Assembly (NCBI GenBank): GCA_030700315.1
Contig: JAUYJO010000033.1
Span: forward strand, 1 to 64,000
Origin: Gallionella sp.
Lineage (GTDB): Bacteria; Pseudomonadota; Gammaproteobacteria; Burkholderiales; Gallionellaceae
Reading direction: 5' to 3'
Length of the DNA: 64,000 nucleotides
The translations under genes were made by a program, and so were the position numbers. The number at the start of each line of letters is the position of its first letter. Position 1 is the stretch's first letter. Below are positions 27,160-35,890 of this stretch, piece after piece. The notes below the pieces were generated by a model. The model worked only from the letters and a program-made list of their open reading frames with translations, was not told the DNA's origin and did not search any database.

Positions 27160-30100
27160 TCATGCCCGTCTTGCATCCCGCTCGGCGCGGTACTCGGCGA
27201 TGGTGAGATTGCGCAATTGCGACTCGCGCCCCTCTTCGTTGTGGACAAAGCCGACGCTGGACACGAAGGGTTCGATGATGTGGATTTTCTGCAAAGGCGT
27301 GACGATCAGCAGTTGCAGGTTGAGCCTCTTGAATAGCTCCAGTCCGAAACGGGCCGACTCGTCCGAGCCCCGCCCGAAAGCCTCATCTATGACCACAAAA
27401 CGGAAGCTGCGCGAGCGCGCCGCGCCCCATTCCAGACCGAATTGATAGGCCAGACTGGCCGCCAGAACGGTATAGGCAAGTTTCTCTTTTTGTCCGCCGG
27501 ATTTGCCGCCGGAGTCGGTGTAGTGTTCATGCTCGGCATCATCTTCGCGCCAGCGCTCGGAGGCCGAAAACACGAACCATTGGCGCACATCGGTGACTTT
27601 GCGCGTCCAGCGCCGGTCGAGATCCGCACTCCCTTCGCGACTGCGAAAGCGTTCGATGATGCCCTTCACTTGCAGAAATTTCGCTTCGGAATACTGGGCA
27701 TCATCCGAGCCTGTCAAAGCGCCCTCGGTACATGCGCGCAATTCCTGCTGGAAATCGCGTATCTCCCTATCCGCGCTGGTTTGCGCTTCCAGCAAAATAT
27801 AGCGGTTCGGGTTGTAATCGATCTGGGCGAGGGAGATATTGATGCGTTCGATGCGCTCGCGTATCGTCTCCCGTTCCCGCGCCAACTGCGACTGGAAATT
27901 GGCGACTTCGCGTATGGTATTTTCGTTCAGCAATTCTTTGAAGCGCGCCTCGAAACGCGGCAGATCATCGGCTTGCAGTTGCGCCAGCATGGCGCGGTAT
28001 TCATGCGCCGCCGCCACGCTGGCATCCGCGTCTTTGGTCTCCAGCGGATATTTGTTGCGGTATTCCTGCATCGCCCTGACGATTTTCTCCTGCAGGCGCT
28101 TGAGCTTGGCGTCTTCCGCATCGATTTTTGTCTGTAGCCAATCGCGCAGGTCGCGCTCGCGGTTGTCGCAAGACTCTACGGTCAGGCCATGCTCGCCCAA
28201 GGCCTCGGCACGCAACTCGCCAAGTTGTGTAAAGCGCTTTTCCCGTTGGGCCGCGTCGAATGCGGCAACGGTAGCCCGACACTCGGCAAGCAACAAATCG
28301 GCCTGTTCACGCTTCTCTTCATTCCGGGCAGATTCCTTGTTGCGCTCGCTTAAATCGTTCTCGGTTTGCTCAAGTTTGCTCTCCAGCGACTTGAGTTGGA
28401 TGCCCAGGGTTTGCAGCATATTGGATGCGGCTTCCAGCGTTTTCTTTTCGGCCTCCAGCTCGGCGATGGCAACTGCGGCAGGCTGCCAGTCCAGCTCGCT
28501 GAAGTCGGTGCATTCGCCGATCTGTGCGATCCGTTGCAGGCGTTCGGCGAGTGCGTTGCGCTCTTTCTGCGCCACGCCGATCCTGTCGGCAAGAGACTGG
28601 ATGCGTCCCTCCAAACCCACGGCCTGTTGTTCCAGAGCCGCGATTTTGCCTTCATTGCTCCAGCCCAGAACATAGCGGCTGCGGTCATCGAGGCGATGGC
28701 GATCATCCTTCTCGTGGCGATCCGCGCCCGCCTTGATTTGCCCGGCACGGGTAAGCGCCTGGCGCTCGCGGCGGAATTGTTCCAGCGTCTCGCAACACGC
28801 ATAGTCGAAACGGCGCGCCAGCTCGCTTTCCAGCCAGCCATAAAAAGGCGAATCGGGTTTGACTGCAAGTTTGCGCGCCAGCGAATCTGGATGCAGGGAA
28901 GGGCGCTCCTCAGCCTTGAATTCACGCACCCGAAAATAAACCAGCCGCCCCTGCAAATGGGTTTGCTCCACCCAGGCGGCCACCTCGGCGTAATGCCGTT
29001 CCGGAACCAATAATGAAATACCGAAGTTGTGCAGAATCCGCTCGGCAGCGCCTTCCCACGCCGCGTTTTCGGCGCGAACCTGGATCAGCTCTCCGGCAAA
29101 CGGCATGGCTTCTTCCGCCACTTTGAGCGCCGCGCAAAGCATGCGCCGGATGGCGCAAGCGCCTTCGGGAATATTGCTGCGCCGCTTCCTGAGTGAAACG
29201 AGTTCGGTTTCTATCGTATCGTGTTCCTGTTTGAGGCTGCGCAGATCCACGCCTGCTTCGGTTTGCTGGTTTTGTAGTTCTGCTTCGCGCGCCTGGCAGA
29301 CTTCGCGCAATGCGGTGAGGCGGCGATGGTTGCCGACAAAACTATCCACATCGCGCGCGGGGGCAATTTCCAGGCGTTGCGCCAGCTCCGCATAACGCTC
29401 CGCGCGTGCCACCTTCCGGGTCTTTTCCTGTTGCCTTGCATGGATGTCAGCCGCGATGCGCTGGATGCGGTCTCCGCCGTTTTCCGCGATGGCGCGCTTG
29501 AGGTCGTCGCGCTCGCCCTGTTGTATGCCACGGGCTTCGGTCAACGCGCCGATCTGGCTGGCGAGGCGTTGCTGTTCGTCCTTCAGGTTGCTTAATCTTT
29601 TTTCCAGAAGATCGGCTTTGAGCAAAGCGAAATACGGTTTGAGAGCTTCGCGGCAACTGCGCCCATCGTCGATTTGCGCCGCCAGTTCGGCAAAGCGCGT
29701 GCAATCGGCAACCAGCGGCGAGAGGCGCGCGACCTGATCCTTGGTCTTGAGTACCGCTTCATGGGCGCGGTTCAGGTCGTCGAAATGATGGATGAGCGCC
29801 GCGATACGCGACTCCACATCGAAAGATTCCAGCATGTGTTCGCGCACAAAATCGGTGAGGCTGCCCACTGATTTCATCGACACCGTCTGGTGGAACAACT
29901 CCAGCGCCTGATCGTTTTCAATACCAAAACGGCGGCGGAAAGCGGCCGCATAAGACGGAAACGTTTCAAACAAGGCCACGCCGGGCATGGCGCGCAAACG
30001 TTTTTTCAAGTCGCCGATATCCGTGCCAAATCCGGCGAAGTCAGTGGCAATGGACAGGCTCCGGTCGGCCACCAGATAGAAGCGGGCCGGCTGCCCCTGC

Positions 30101-30546
30101 ACATCTTTCGCCCAGAAAAACACCTGCGCCAGGGTGACGCTGAGCCCGAAGCCTTCATTCTGGAATACCCCGAGTATCACCGAGTAGCTGTTGTGATCGC
30201 GCAAGGCGACCGGCTTGGCGGCAACCCCCGATTCGCTGCGCTCGGATTTGTAGTGGCCCAACACATAGGAGCGCAGTGTCCGCTCCCTGGATTCCGCGCC
30301 CGCAGCCTTGTTGTAGCTGATGCGATTGGACGGCACCAACAGGGTCGTCACCGCATCCACCAGGGTCGATTTGCCCGAGCCGATGTCGCCGGTGAGCAGC
30401 ACGTTGTCGCCGCCCGGCTGCAGCATCCGCACCTTGCCGTTGAACGTGCCCCAGTTGAATACCTCCAGGCGATGCAGGCGGAAACCGCTGCGCGTTTCCT
30501 GGCCCGAGAAATCCAGCCTCCCGTTTTCAATGGTCACGGTATTCAT
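27160..30546 (-). CDS. jetC: Wadjet SMC/MukB-like ATPase JetC
   Basis: A 1128-aa SMC-like protein. The Walker A is LLTGDIGSGKSTLVDAV near residue 55. Long coiled coils (about 280-480 and 620-870) surround a central hinge-like globule. The ABC signature is SGGKSGGQKEKLAY (about 1020) and the Walker B is FVVIDEAFGRGSDESA. It is the loop-extruding motor of the Wadjet complex, working with kleisin JetA and KITE-type JetB. It overlaps jetB by 4 bases. All ATPase motifs are intact and there is no sign of decay. Confidence 0.95.
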   Translation of the reverse strand: MNTVTIENGRLDFSGQETRSGFRLHRLEVFNWGTFNGKVRMLQPGGDNVLLTGDIGSGKSTLVDAVTTLLVPSNRISYNKAAGAESRERTLRSYVLGHYKSERSESGVAAKPVALRDHNSYSVILGVFQNEGFGLSVTLAQVFFWAKDVQGQPARFYLVADRSLSIATDFAGFGTDIGDLKKRLRAMPGVALFETFPSYAAAFRRRFGIENDQALELFHQTVSMKSVGSLTDFVREHMLESFDVESRIAALIHHFDDLNRAHEAVLKTKDQVARLSPLVADCTRFAELAAQIDDGRSCREALKPYFALLKADLLEKRLSNLKDEQQRLASQIGALTEARGIQQGERDDLKRAIAENGGDRIQRIAADIHARQQEKTRKVARAERYAELAQRLEIAPARDVDSFVGNHRRLTALREVCQAREAELQNQQTEAGVDLRSLKQEHDTIETELVSLRKRRSNIPEGACAIRRMLCAALKVAEEAMPFAGELIQVRAENAAWEGAAERILHNFGISLLVPERHYAEVAAWVEQTHLQGRLVYFRVREFKAEERPSLHPDSLARKLAVKPDSPFYGWLESELARRFDYACCETLEQFRRERQALTRAGQIKAGADRHEKDDRHRLDDRSRYVLGWSNEGKIAALEQQAVGLEGRIQSLADRIGVAQKERNALAERLQRIAQIGECTDFSELDWQPAAVAIAELEAEKKTLEAASNMLQTLGIQLKSLESKLEQTENDLSERNKESARNEEKREQADLLLAECRATVAAFDAAQREKRFTQLGELRAEALGEHGLTVESCDNRERDLRDWLQTKIDAEDAKLKRLQEKIVRAMQEYRNKYPLETKDADASVAAAHEYRAMLAQLQADDLPRFEARFKELLNENTIREVANFQSQLARERETIRERIERINISLAQIDYNPNRYILLEAQTSADREIRDFQQELRACTEGALTGSDDAQYSEAKFLQVKGIIERFRSREGSADLDRRWTRKVTDVRQWFVFSASERWREDDAEHEHYTDSGGKSGGQKEKLAYTVLAASLAYQFGLEWGAARSRSFRFVVIDEAFGRGSDESARFGLELFKRLNLQLLIVTPLQKIHIIEPFVSSVGFVHNEEGRESQLRNLTIAEYRAERDARRA

Positions 30547-31142
30547 GCCTGCTCACCCGCGCCCAGCACATTGATGCGATACGTGGCCAGGCGCTGGTCG
30601 AATTCGGACAGCCACTGGGCATCGACAAAAACTTTCAGGATGCGGCGCACTTCGAACAGATGGGTCTGGCCGCGCATACGGCGCAGAAAACCCAGCTCGA
30701 TTATCTTGTTCAGATGGGTGTCGATCTGATCCACGATGCGCGCCTCGTTAACGCCAGCAGGCAGAAACACCCTGACCATATCCACCACTTCGTCGCGCGA
30801 AAGAATGAGCCGCGCGTCCTCGCCACCGGCATCAAACTCCGCCAACTTCTTGCGCAGTTGCGCAAGCAACAAACTCACCGGAAACGATAACGGGCGCTTT
30901 ACTACCAGGCGGGGCAACGCCTCGCCCTCCTCGGGCGCGGGACGGGTACGCAGCCACGCATAACCTTCCGCCTCATCCAGCAGCAGTTCCAGCCCCAGCA
31001 CCGCCAGGTAATCGCGTGCCCTGGCCTGCAAACCGAGCAAGGCTTGCCAGATATCCGTATCCGCGTCCTGATAGACGACCCCTTTCATCAAGGCGATCAA
31101 TACGCGCGAAAACGCCTGGCCTTCGACTTCGGTGTTGTGCAT
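30543..31142 (-). CDS. jetB: Wadjet KITE-type subunit JetB (DUF4194)
   Basis: A 199-aa winged-helix protein of the DUF4194/JetB (MksE-like) family. It is recognised by its small size, its position directly before the SMC gene, and the blocks YQDADTDIWQALLGLQARARDYLAVLG-type N-terminus and LNKIIELGFLRRM...FEVRRILKVFVDAQWL C-terminus. It bridges the kleisin JetA and the JetC heads. The 4-base overlap with jetC shows translational coupling. In most type I systems jetA precedes it directly; here jetA lies more than 3 kb upstream. Confidence 0.92.
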   Translation of the reverse strand: MHNTEVEGQAFSRVLIALMKGVVYQDADTDIWQALLGLQARARDYLAVLGLELLLDEAEGYAWLRTRPAPEEGEALPRLVVKRPLSFPVSLLLAQLRKKLAEFDAGGEDARLILSRDEVVDMVRVFLPAGVNEARIVDQIDTHLNKIIELGFLRRMRGQTHLFEVRRILKVFVDAQWLSEFDQRLATYRINVLGAGEQA

Positions 31143-31250
31143 TTACTTCCTCTACTTCTGGCCGATTGTTATCGTCGCTTGCCACTATTCGGATACGGCA
31201 GTTTTTCTCCTTTTCCCTTGCGGGGAGGGAGCGCGGCGAGGGGCAGCCGG

Positions 31251-32135
31251 TTATATTCTGGCATGCAGATCAGAGCGGCGCTGCATATAAAAAGCGAAGA
31301 AGCTTTCGTCCAATTGTTTCAGGCGTGCCCGATCTTCATAGACTTCGTCGCAGAGGCCGCCACGCTCGCGTATGGCCAAATTCATGACCAGACGATACGC
31401 CGCGCACCCGTCACTGGCGGGCAAGTTGTCCAGTGTCGCGGTGCCGGTTTTTTTCTCATGTGCGCACCATGCTGGAAACCATGTCGCATCAAGGTCGCCG
31501 AGATCAGCCTGAAATTCGCTCCAGTCGCGCGCCAGTTTGCTATCGCCCATTTCACCAACGAAGGCATCGAATAGTTGAGGCGCTAACCAAGCGTAGCGCA
31601 ATGCCGCTTCACTGGCTGGCTTTGTTTTTCCGCAACCGTAAAACCCCAATCCCAGCCAGCGTTGCACCGCTGGGCGCATGTCTGCACCCGATACCCGTTG
31701 GGCGGTGCGCACGGCGTCAGAAAATTGTCGCGCGCGCAAATAAAGTTCGGCTGCGAAAAGGTCAGCGTGCTCGGGGGTAATAGCAATTCTCTCGGATGCT
31801 TTGGCCAGTACGAGCCAGCACTTGCGCACCAGTTCATCACCCGTGTTTCCCATAACAGTAGCCGCAGGAATGATTTGCTCGCGGATCAACTGTTCCTCTG
31901 CGGTAATGTCTGACAGGGTGCGAGGCCAGTCCGGGTCATTGCAACTGTCGGCCCAACGGTTAACGAAATCGCACAGTAGCCGATATTTTGGCAAGCCCGC
32001 ATGGTGCGGGTCGACTGCCGCCAGATTGCGTAAGGCCAACTGCGCGGCGGTATGCTCAAAATCGGCCAGAGCGGCAATCAAGTCGTTGGCGCGCTGAACA
32101 GATGCCGAGTCGGAAAAAATATCGAGTTGTTGCAT
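31251..32135 (-). CDS. Uncharacterised 294-aa protein between jetA and jetB
   Basis: It starts MQQLDIFSDSASVQRANDL. It appears wholly helical, with a TPR-like middle (AELYLRARQFSDAVRTAQRV; QRWLGLGFYGCGKTKPASEAALRYAW). No catalytic motif or membrane segment is seen, and I do not recognise a family. It is co-directional with the jet genes and ends about 108 bases before jetB, so it may be co-transcribed with jetBCD. It could be an accessory Wadjet component or an unrelated passenger. The codon usage looks like its neighbours. Confidence 0.65.
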   Translation of the reverse strand: MQQLDIFSDSASVQRANDLIAALADFEHTAAQLALRNLAAVDPHHAGLPKYRLLCDFVNRWADSCNDPDWPRTLSDITAEEQLIREQIIPAATVMGNTGDELVRKCWLVLAKASERIAITPEHADLFAAELYLRARQFSDAVRTAQRVSGADMRPAVQRWLGLGFYGCGKTKPASEAALRYAWLAPQLFDAFVGEMGDSKLARDWSEFQADLGDLDATWFPAWCAHEKKTGTATLDNLPASDGCAAYRLVMNLAIRERGGLCDEVYEDRARLKQLDESFFAFYMQRRSDLHARI

Positions 32136-32210
32136 AGCTTGTAATTCTACAGCGTTCTTGCGAGTTTTCCGTACACCAGCCGCACTTGAATCCGTTATGT
32201 GAGGATGCCG

Positions 32211-32354
32211 TTAACCAAACCGTTTGAGTATCCGCTCGATAAACGGATTTCGCCCCGCCTTTGGAACGCGGAATGCCGCCTCCGATGTCCCGCCCAAAAA
32301 TGCCTTGGTCTGCACCAAGGTCTGCAGCTTCGCTTCTTCCATGTTGATCACCAT
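32211..32354 (-). pseudogene. Short remnant resembling an integrase/transposase N-terminus
   Basis: A 47-codon frame (start at 32354, 32363 or 32342) reads NMEEAKLQTLVQTKAFLGGT, then NPFIERILKRFG and stops. This layout, a short helix-turn-helix leader with TVQQVRAFLxGT-like and FIExxLxRF-like blocks, recalls the N-terminus of IS3/IS481-type integrases. The catalytic domain is missing. It lies exactly where the jet operon is interrupted, and so may be a scar of the insertion that separated jetA from jetB. The family call is tentative. The rest of 32136-32515 holds nothing recognisable. Confidence 0.4.
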
Positions 32355-32515
32355 GCCTCGCATAATGACCGACCCAGCAAGTCAATTTCAGACTCATTTC
32401 ATGTTGGAAATACGCAAACCCTTTAGATTCATCTCATATTGAAAGAGGCTTATCCTTGACAACTTGTCAAAATGGCGATAGCCTGATTGATCCTATCGAT
32501 GCGCGCGAGGCACTT

Positions 32516-32758
32516 ATGAAAACCATGACAGTGGGCGAACTGAAGGCGCAATTTTCGGCAGTTTTGGATCAGATTGCCGCCGGGGGAGAGCCGATTGCCA
32601 TCAGCTATGGCCGAAAGAAGGAAAAGGTCGCGGCGATTGTGCCTTACAGCCTGCTGCGGCCGGATGCAGATCGCCAGCTGGGGCTGCTGAAAGGCAAGGG
32701 GCGTTGCGTCATTCATGACGACTTCGCCATCAGCGACGACGAGTTGCTGAACGCGTGA
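32516..32758 (+). CDS. Phd/YefM-type antitoxin
   Basis: An 80-aa protein starting MKTMTVGELKAQFSAVLDQI, the characteristic Phd/YefM N-terminal DNA-binding fold, with ISYGRKKEKVAAIVPY as its third strand-helix unit. The ATG at 32516 has GAGG 7 bases upstream; a longer frame has no support. It would bind the PIN toxin encoded by the overlapping next gene and repress the operon. It is on the plus strand, opposite to the interrupted jet operon. Confidence 0.87.
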   Translation: MKTMTVGELKAQFSAVLDQIAAGGEPIAISYGRKKEKVAAIVPYSLLRPDADRQLGLLKGKGRCVIHDDFAISDDELLNA

Positions 32759-33153
32759 ATTACCTGCTCGATACCCATGCCTTTCTCTGGGCCGCTTTTG
32801 CACCGGCGAAATTGAGTGCGAAAGCCAGGCAAGCCATACGCTCGGCGGACAATTCGATCAGCGTCAGCACGATCTCGTTTGGGGAAATCGCGCTCAAATA
32901 CGGCCTGGGGAAAATCGAACTGGAAGGTTGCCTGCCGGACGAGTTGCCTGCTGTAGCGGAGGCGATGCGCATCGACATCATCAGCCCTACGGCGCAAGAA
33001 ATGGCGTCTTTCCACCAATTACCCCGGCAGGCCCATAAAGACCCTTTCGACCGGATGCTCGTCTGGCAGGCGATACGCGCATCGCAGGTGCTCATCTCCA
33101 GGGATGGCAGCCTTTCCGGGTATCGCGAACTGGGGCTTTGCTTGCTTTGGTGA
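32755..33153 (+). CDS. PIN-domain toxin (VapC family) paired with Phd-type antitoxin
   Basis: A 132-aa protein with a GTG start overlapping the antitoxin stop by 4 bases (GTGA). The PIN acids are in NYLLDTHAFLWA (Asp6), TISFGEIALKYG (Glu) and KDPFDRMLVWQA (two Asp). This is the DTHAFLWA subgroup that usually pairs with Phd-type antitoxins. It is a likely RNase toxin and an intact module. Confidence 0.88.
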   Translation: MNYLLDTHAFLWAAFAPAKLSAKARQAIRSADNSISVSTISFGEIALKYGLGKIELEGCLPDELPAVAEAMRIDIISPTAQEMASFHQLPRQAHKDPFDRMLVWQAIRASQVLISRDGSLSGYRELGLCLLW

Positions 33154-33217
33154 TTTGACGACTGGCGGGGCCTGACCGGGGCTGCCAGGAATTGTTATGT
33201 CAAAGGTGCGGGCACTT

Positions 33218-33400
33218 GGTTAAGGAATTACGGCTCTGTAACGATGGAGTGCCTTACATCTGCGGCACGATAGCATGTAGGGCGGATGAGGCCGCAGGCC
33301 GTTATTCGCCGAATGGAAGTTGTATGAGAAGCCAGCATACGGCGGATAACGCTGCGCTCATCCGCCCTACGATTCGTTTACGATCAGCAATGTGCCGGGT
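33218..33400. repeat. Family D repeat element, copy 2
   Basis: It shares with 3195-3402 the leader GGTTAAGG, CGATGGAGTG, GGCACGATAGCA and a GGGCGGATGA ... TCATCCGCCC inverted pair, with an inner CGGCGGATAACG arm. It separates the PIN toxin from the next toxin-like gene. Nothing else is recognised in 33154-33462. Confidence 0.6.
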
Positions 33401-33462
33401 TGTCGCTTGACAACCTCTGTGCGATAACCTAGCATTATTTCGACTTTAATTCGAGCATATCA

Positions 33463-33723
33463 ATGACGCATCCGAAAAAAGAAATTGCTGCCGCTATTGA
33501 ATATGCATGGAGCAAAGGTTGGCGTGTTGTTGAAGGCGGCTCTCATGCGTGGGGACAGATGTATTGTCCTTACAACGACAAGGAATGTCGGTGCGGAGAG
33601 TTTTGCAGAACGAGTGTTTGGAGTACACCCAAAAGCCCCGGTAATCACGCAAAACAACTTCGCCGGGTAGTTGATAACTGTACGGCGCATCGAAACAAGG
33701 TAACCAATAATGACGAGGAGTGA
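33463..33723 (+). CDS. Small HicA-like protein, candidate toxin
   Basis: An 86-aa protein. It opens with a helix (PKKEIAAAIEYAWSKGW), then RVVEGGSHAWGQMYCPYND, where the GGSHAWG segment recalls the catalytic GGSH of HicA RNases. It ends with a Cys-rich ECRCGEFCRTSVWSTPKSPG block and NHAKQLRRVVDNC. The HicA likeness is inferred from the short dsRBD-like layout and the glycine-histidine motif; the Cys block is not part of HicA. The partner gene starts 3 bases after its stop. Confidence 0.65.
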   Translation: MTHPKKEIAAAIEYAWSKGWRVVEGGSHAWGQMYCPYNDKECRCGEFCRTSVWSTPKSPGNHAKQLRRVVDNCTAHRNKVTNNDEE

Positions 33724-33726
33724 GCC

Positions 33727-34254
33727 ATGACAGAATTCGATTTTTTACTTAAATTCGACCTCCCAGATCCAGAAACCGATCCGGATAAATTCGTTGACGC
33801 GCTATACGAAGCGGGTTGCGATGATGCGGTTATTGGAATCGGCCAGCATGGTCGTGTTGCCTTGAATTTTACAAGAGAAGCGGCTTCTGCCTTGGAGGCG
33901 GTTGCTAAGGCTATCGCTGATGTGAAAAAAGCTATTCCTGAAGCTAGATTGGTTGAAGCAACGCCGGATTTGGTTGGGCTGACGGATATTGCGGAGATAT
34001 TGGGCTGTAGTCGTCAGAACATCAGAAAGTTGGTGATTGGAAATAAGTCTATTTTTCCGTCGCCCATTCATGATGGCAATTCAGCGATCTGGCATCTTGC
34101 TAAAGTTCTCCCGTGGTTCAAAGCAAGAGGAAGCTACAAAATCGAGGATAATTTGATCGAAGTTGCTGGTGCTAATATGCAGGTCAATATTGCGCGGCAA
34201 ATGCAAGACTTGGAACCTGCGTTTCATCGAAACATCAAGGCGCTGCTGGCTTAA
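33727..34254 (+). CDS. DNA-binding partner protein of the HicA-like gene
   Basis: A 175-aa protein. The first 80 residues form a small alpha/beta unit (DFLLKFDLPDPETDPDKFVD). Residues about 85-135 hold a winged-helix/AlpA-like DNA-binding segment (LVGLTDIAEILGCSRQNIRK...PSPIHDGNSAIWHLAKVLPW), and a helical tail follows. The layout fits an antitoxin or autorepressor with a toxin-binding N-terminal domain. It is downstream of and nearly contiguous with the HicA-like gene and ends 46 bases from the convergent jetA stop. Confidence 0.65.
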   Translation: MTEFDFLLKFDLPDPETDPDKFVDALYEAGCDDAVIGIGQHGRVALNFTREAASALEAVAKAIADVKKAIPEARLVEATPDLVGLTDIAEILGCSRQNIRKLVIGNKSIFPSPIHDGNSAIWHLAKVLPWFKARGSYKIEDNLIEVAGANMQVNIARQMQDLEPAFHRNIKALLA

Positions 34255-34300
34255 CCGTCCGGCTATTATCAGTCTTCCTTTTGGGCAACAACATGGCACT

Positions 34301-35743
34301 TCATCTATTGAAGATCACCCTGGGCAAGCTGGCGCTCCGGCTCGTGCCGCCGCCATCAATCCAACGCACCGCATCGTAGTTGGCCTCATCGAATAACGCT
34401 TTCTTGTCCTCGCTGGCCAGAGCGAGGTAGGTTACCAGTTCCGCCAAGCCATGCTCCATGGGGAACTCGGCGAGCAACTCTCCCAGGGTAATTTGTTGCC
34501 GCGTCTGCAAGGCATGGCGCACTTGTGCCGCAAGGCGCGCTTTGTCCACCACCACATGATCGAACAGCGCATCTGCCGCAACCTGAGTGTCATCGCCAAC
34601 CAGTATTTGATCGGTGAGCACGGGTTTGACCAGCACCGAAAACAGGGGGCGTTCCATGGGCAGTTCGATGCTGGGCGCGACATCATCGATTTCCATAAAT
34701 GTCGGCTCTTTGGGCAGGTAATCGCGCAAGGCCAATGCATGCGCCTCGATATGGTGGATGATCTCCATGATGCGGCGGTTTTCCAGCCACACCTGATCGT
34801 CGAGAAAACGGCGCAATTGCTGCGACAGCAAGGACACCGTGCGCTGCGTGTGTTCGCCGGCCTCAAGCCAGTCGTAATGCACCCGTTTCAGGCGCGCGTC
34901 CGGTTCAAGCGCGCGCACCGCCTGGAGTTCAAACACCGCCTTGAGCAAGGCGGATAACTCCTCCTGGCGTTGTGGCGACATCAGAAAGTCCCAGAATGCG
35001 CGGAAACTTTTGCCTTGGTCGGAGTCTGCAATCGCGTCGCGTTCGCCGAAAATCGACTCCAGCAAACCGCCCTTGGCGCCTTCCCATAAGGCGATGCGTT
35101 CGCGGGTGCTGCGATCCAGGGTGCGGAAGTTCTGCTCCACTTCACGGAAATCGGCCAGCAGTTCCCGCGCCGTGGCAGACACCTGCTGGAAGCGGTCTTT
35201 CAGCGCCGTTTCGTCGAGCAGGGCGAGTTCGCCATCACGGATGCGCGCGATCTCGGCATCGATCTCCGACTTGCGCTTTTCCAGTTCGCGGATACGCGCA
35301 TCGGGATTGGCATCACTGCCCTCTACCATTTGCCTGAGCAACTCGAACACCGTCATCAGGCGCGACTCGGTGCCCACAAAAGCGCGCTGGGTGAGGCTGT
35401 CCAGCCAGGCGATGGCTTTTTCGGTAGACGGAGTCAAGTCGAAATGCGCCTCGTCCGATCCGGGCGGATAATATTTGCGCAGCCAGCCATGCGATTCCTG
35501 CGTCCAATCGTGCAAATAGTCCGCTGCTGGCTTGGTAAATGAGATCCCCTGTGACTCACGCAGGTGGAACAGCTCGTCTTCCAGTTTTGAAACCAGCTCC
35601 GCCTGCGCCATCCCGCGCACATTGGGCAGGACAAACACACGATTTAAAAAGCTCGCCACCAGCGGTGCGTGATCGGCCAGCAGCAAGCGCCAGGCTGGGT
35701 GGCTGCGGCGCAAGGCGTCGAGAGTGGTGTAGTCAAGGCTCAC
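34301..35743 (-). CDS. jetA: Wadjet kleisin-like subunit JetA (DUF3375)
   Basis: A 480-aa DUF3375 protein with an N-terminal helical domain (LDALRRSHPAWRLL), a middle coiled coil (about 170-235; IRELEKRKSEIDAEIARIRD) and a C-terminal winged-helix region. It links JetB and the JetC ATPase heads like the kleisin MukF. The reading frame is full length and intact. It is separated from jetB by about 3.2 kb containing opposite-strand genes, so it must be transcribed from its own promoter upstream of 35743, and jetBCD from another. Confidence 0.92.
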   Translation of the reverse strand: MSLDYTTLDALRRSHPAWRLLLADHAPLVASFLNRVFVLPNVRGMAQAELVSKLEDELFHLRESQGISFTKPAADYLHDWTQESHGWLRKYYPPGSDEAHFDLTPSTEKAIAWLDSLTQRAFVGTESRLMTVFELLRQMVEGSDANPDARIRELEKRKSEIDAEIARIRDGELALLDETALKDRFQQVSATARELLADFREVEQNFRTLDRSTRERIALWEGAKGGLLESIFGERDAIADSDQGKSFRAFWDFLMSPQRQEELSALLKAVFELQAVRALEPDARLKRVHYDWLEAGEHTQRTVSLLSQQLRRFLDDQVWLENRRIMEIIHHIEAHALALRDYLPKEPTFMEIDDVAPSIELPMERPLFSVLVKPVLTDQILVGDDTQVAADALFDHVVVDKARLAAQVRHALQTRQQITLGELLAEFPMEHGLAELVTYLALASEDKKALFDEANYDAVRWIDGGGTSRSASLPRVIFNR

Positions 35744-35890
35744 GATTGATCAGGTGCCTGTATCGGTTCACACATTCAGCAGCAGGGGGATGGGGTTGAT
35801 GGATTGTGTGATTATGGCGTAAGCAATTTCATACTGCGGAAATAGCTTTGAGTGCAGTGAAAATCCCCATGCCAGGTGAGGTGCGTTGCG

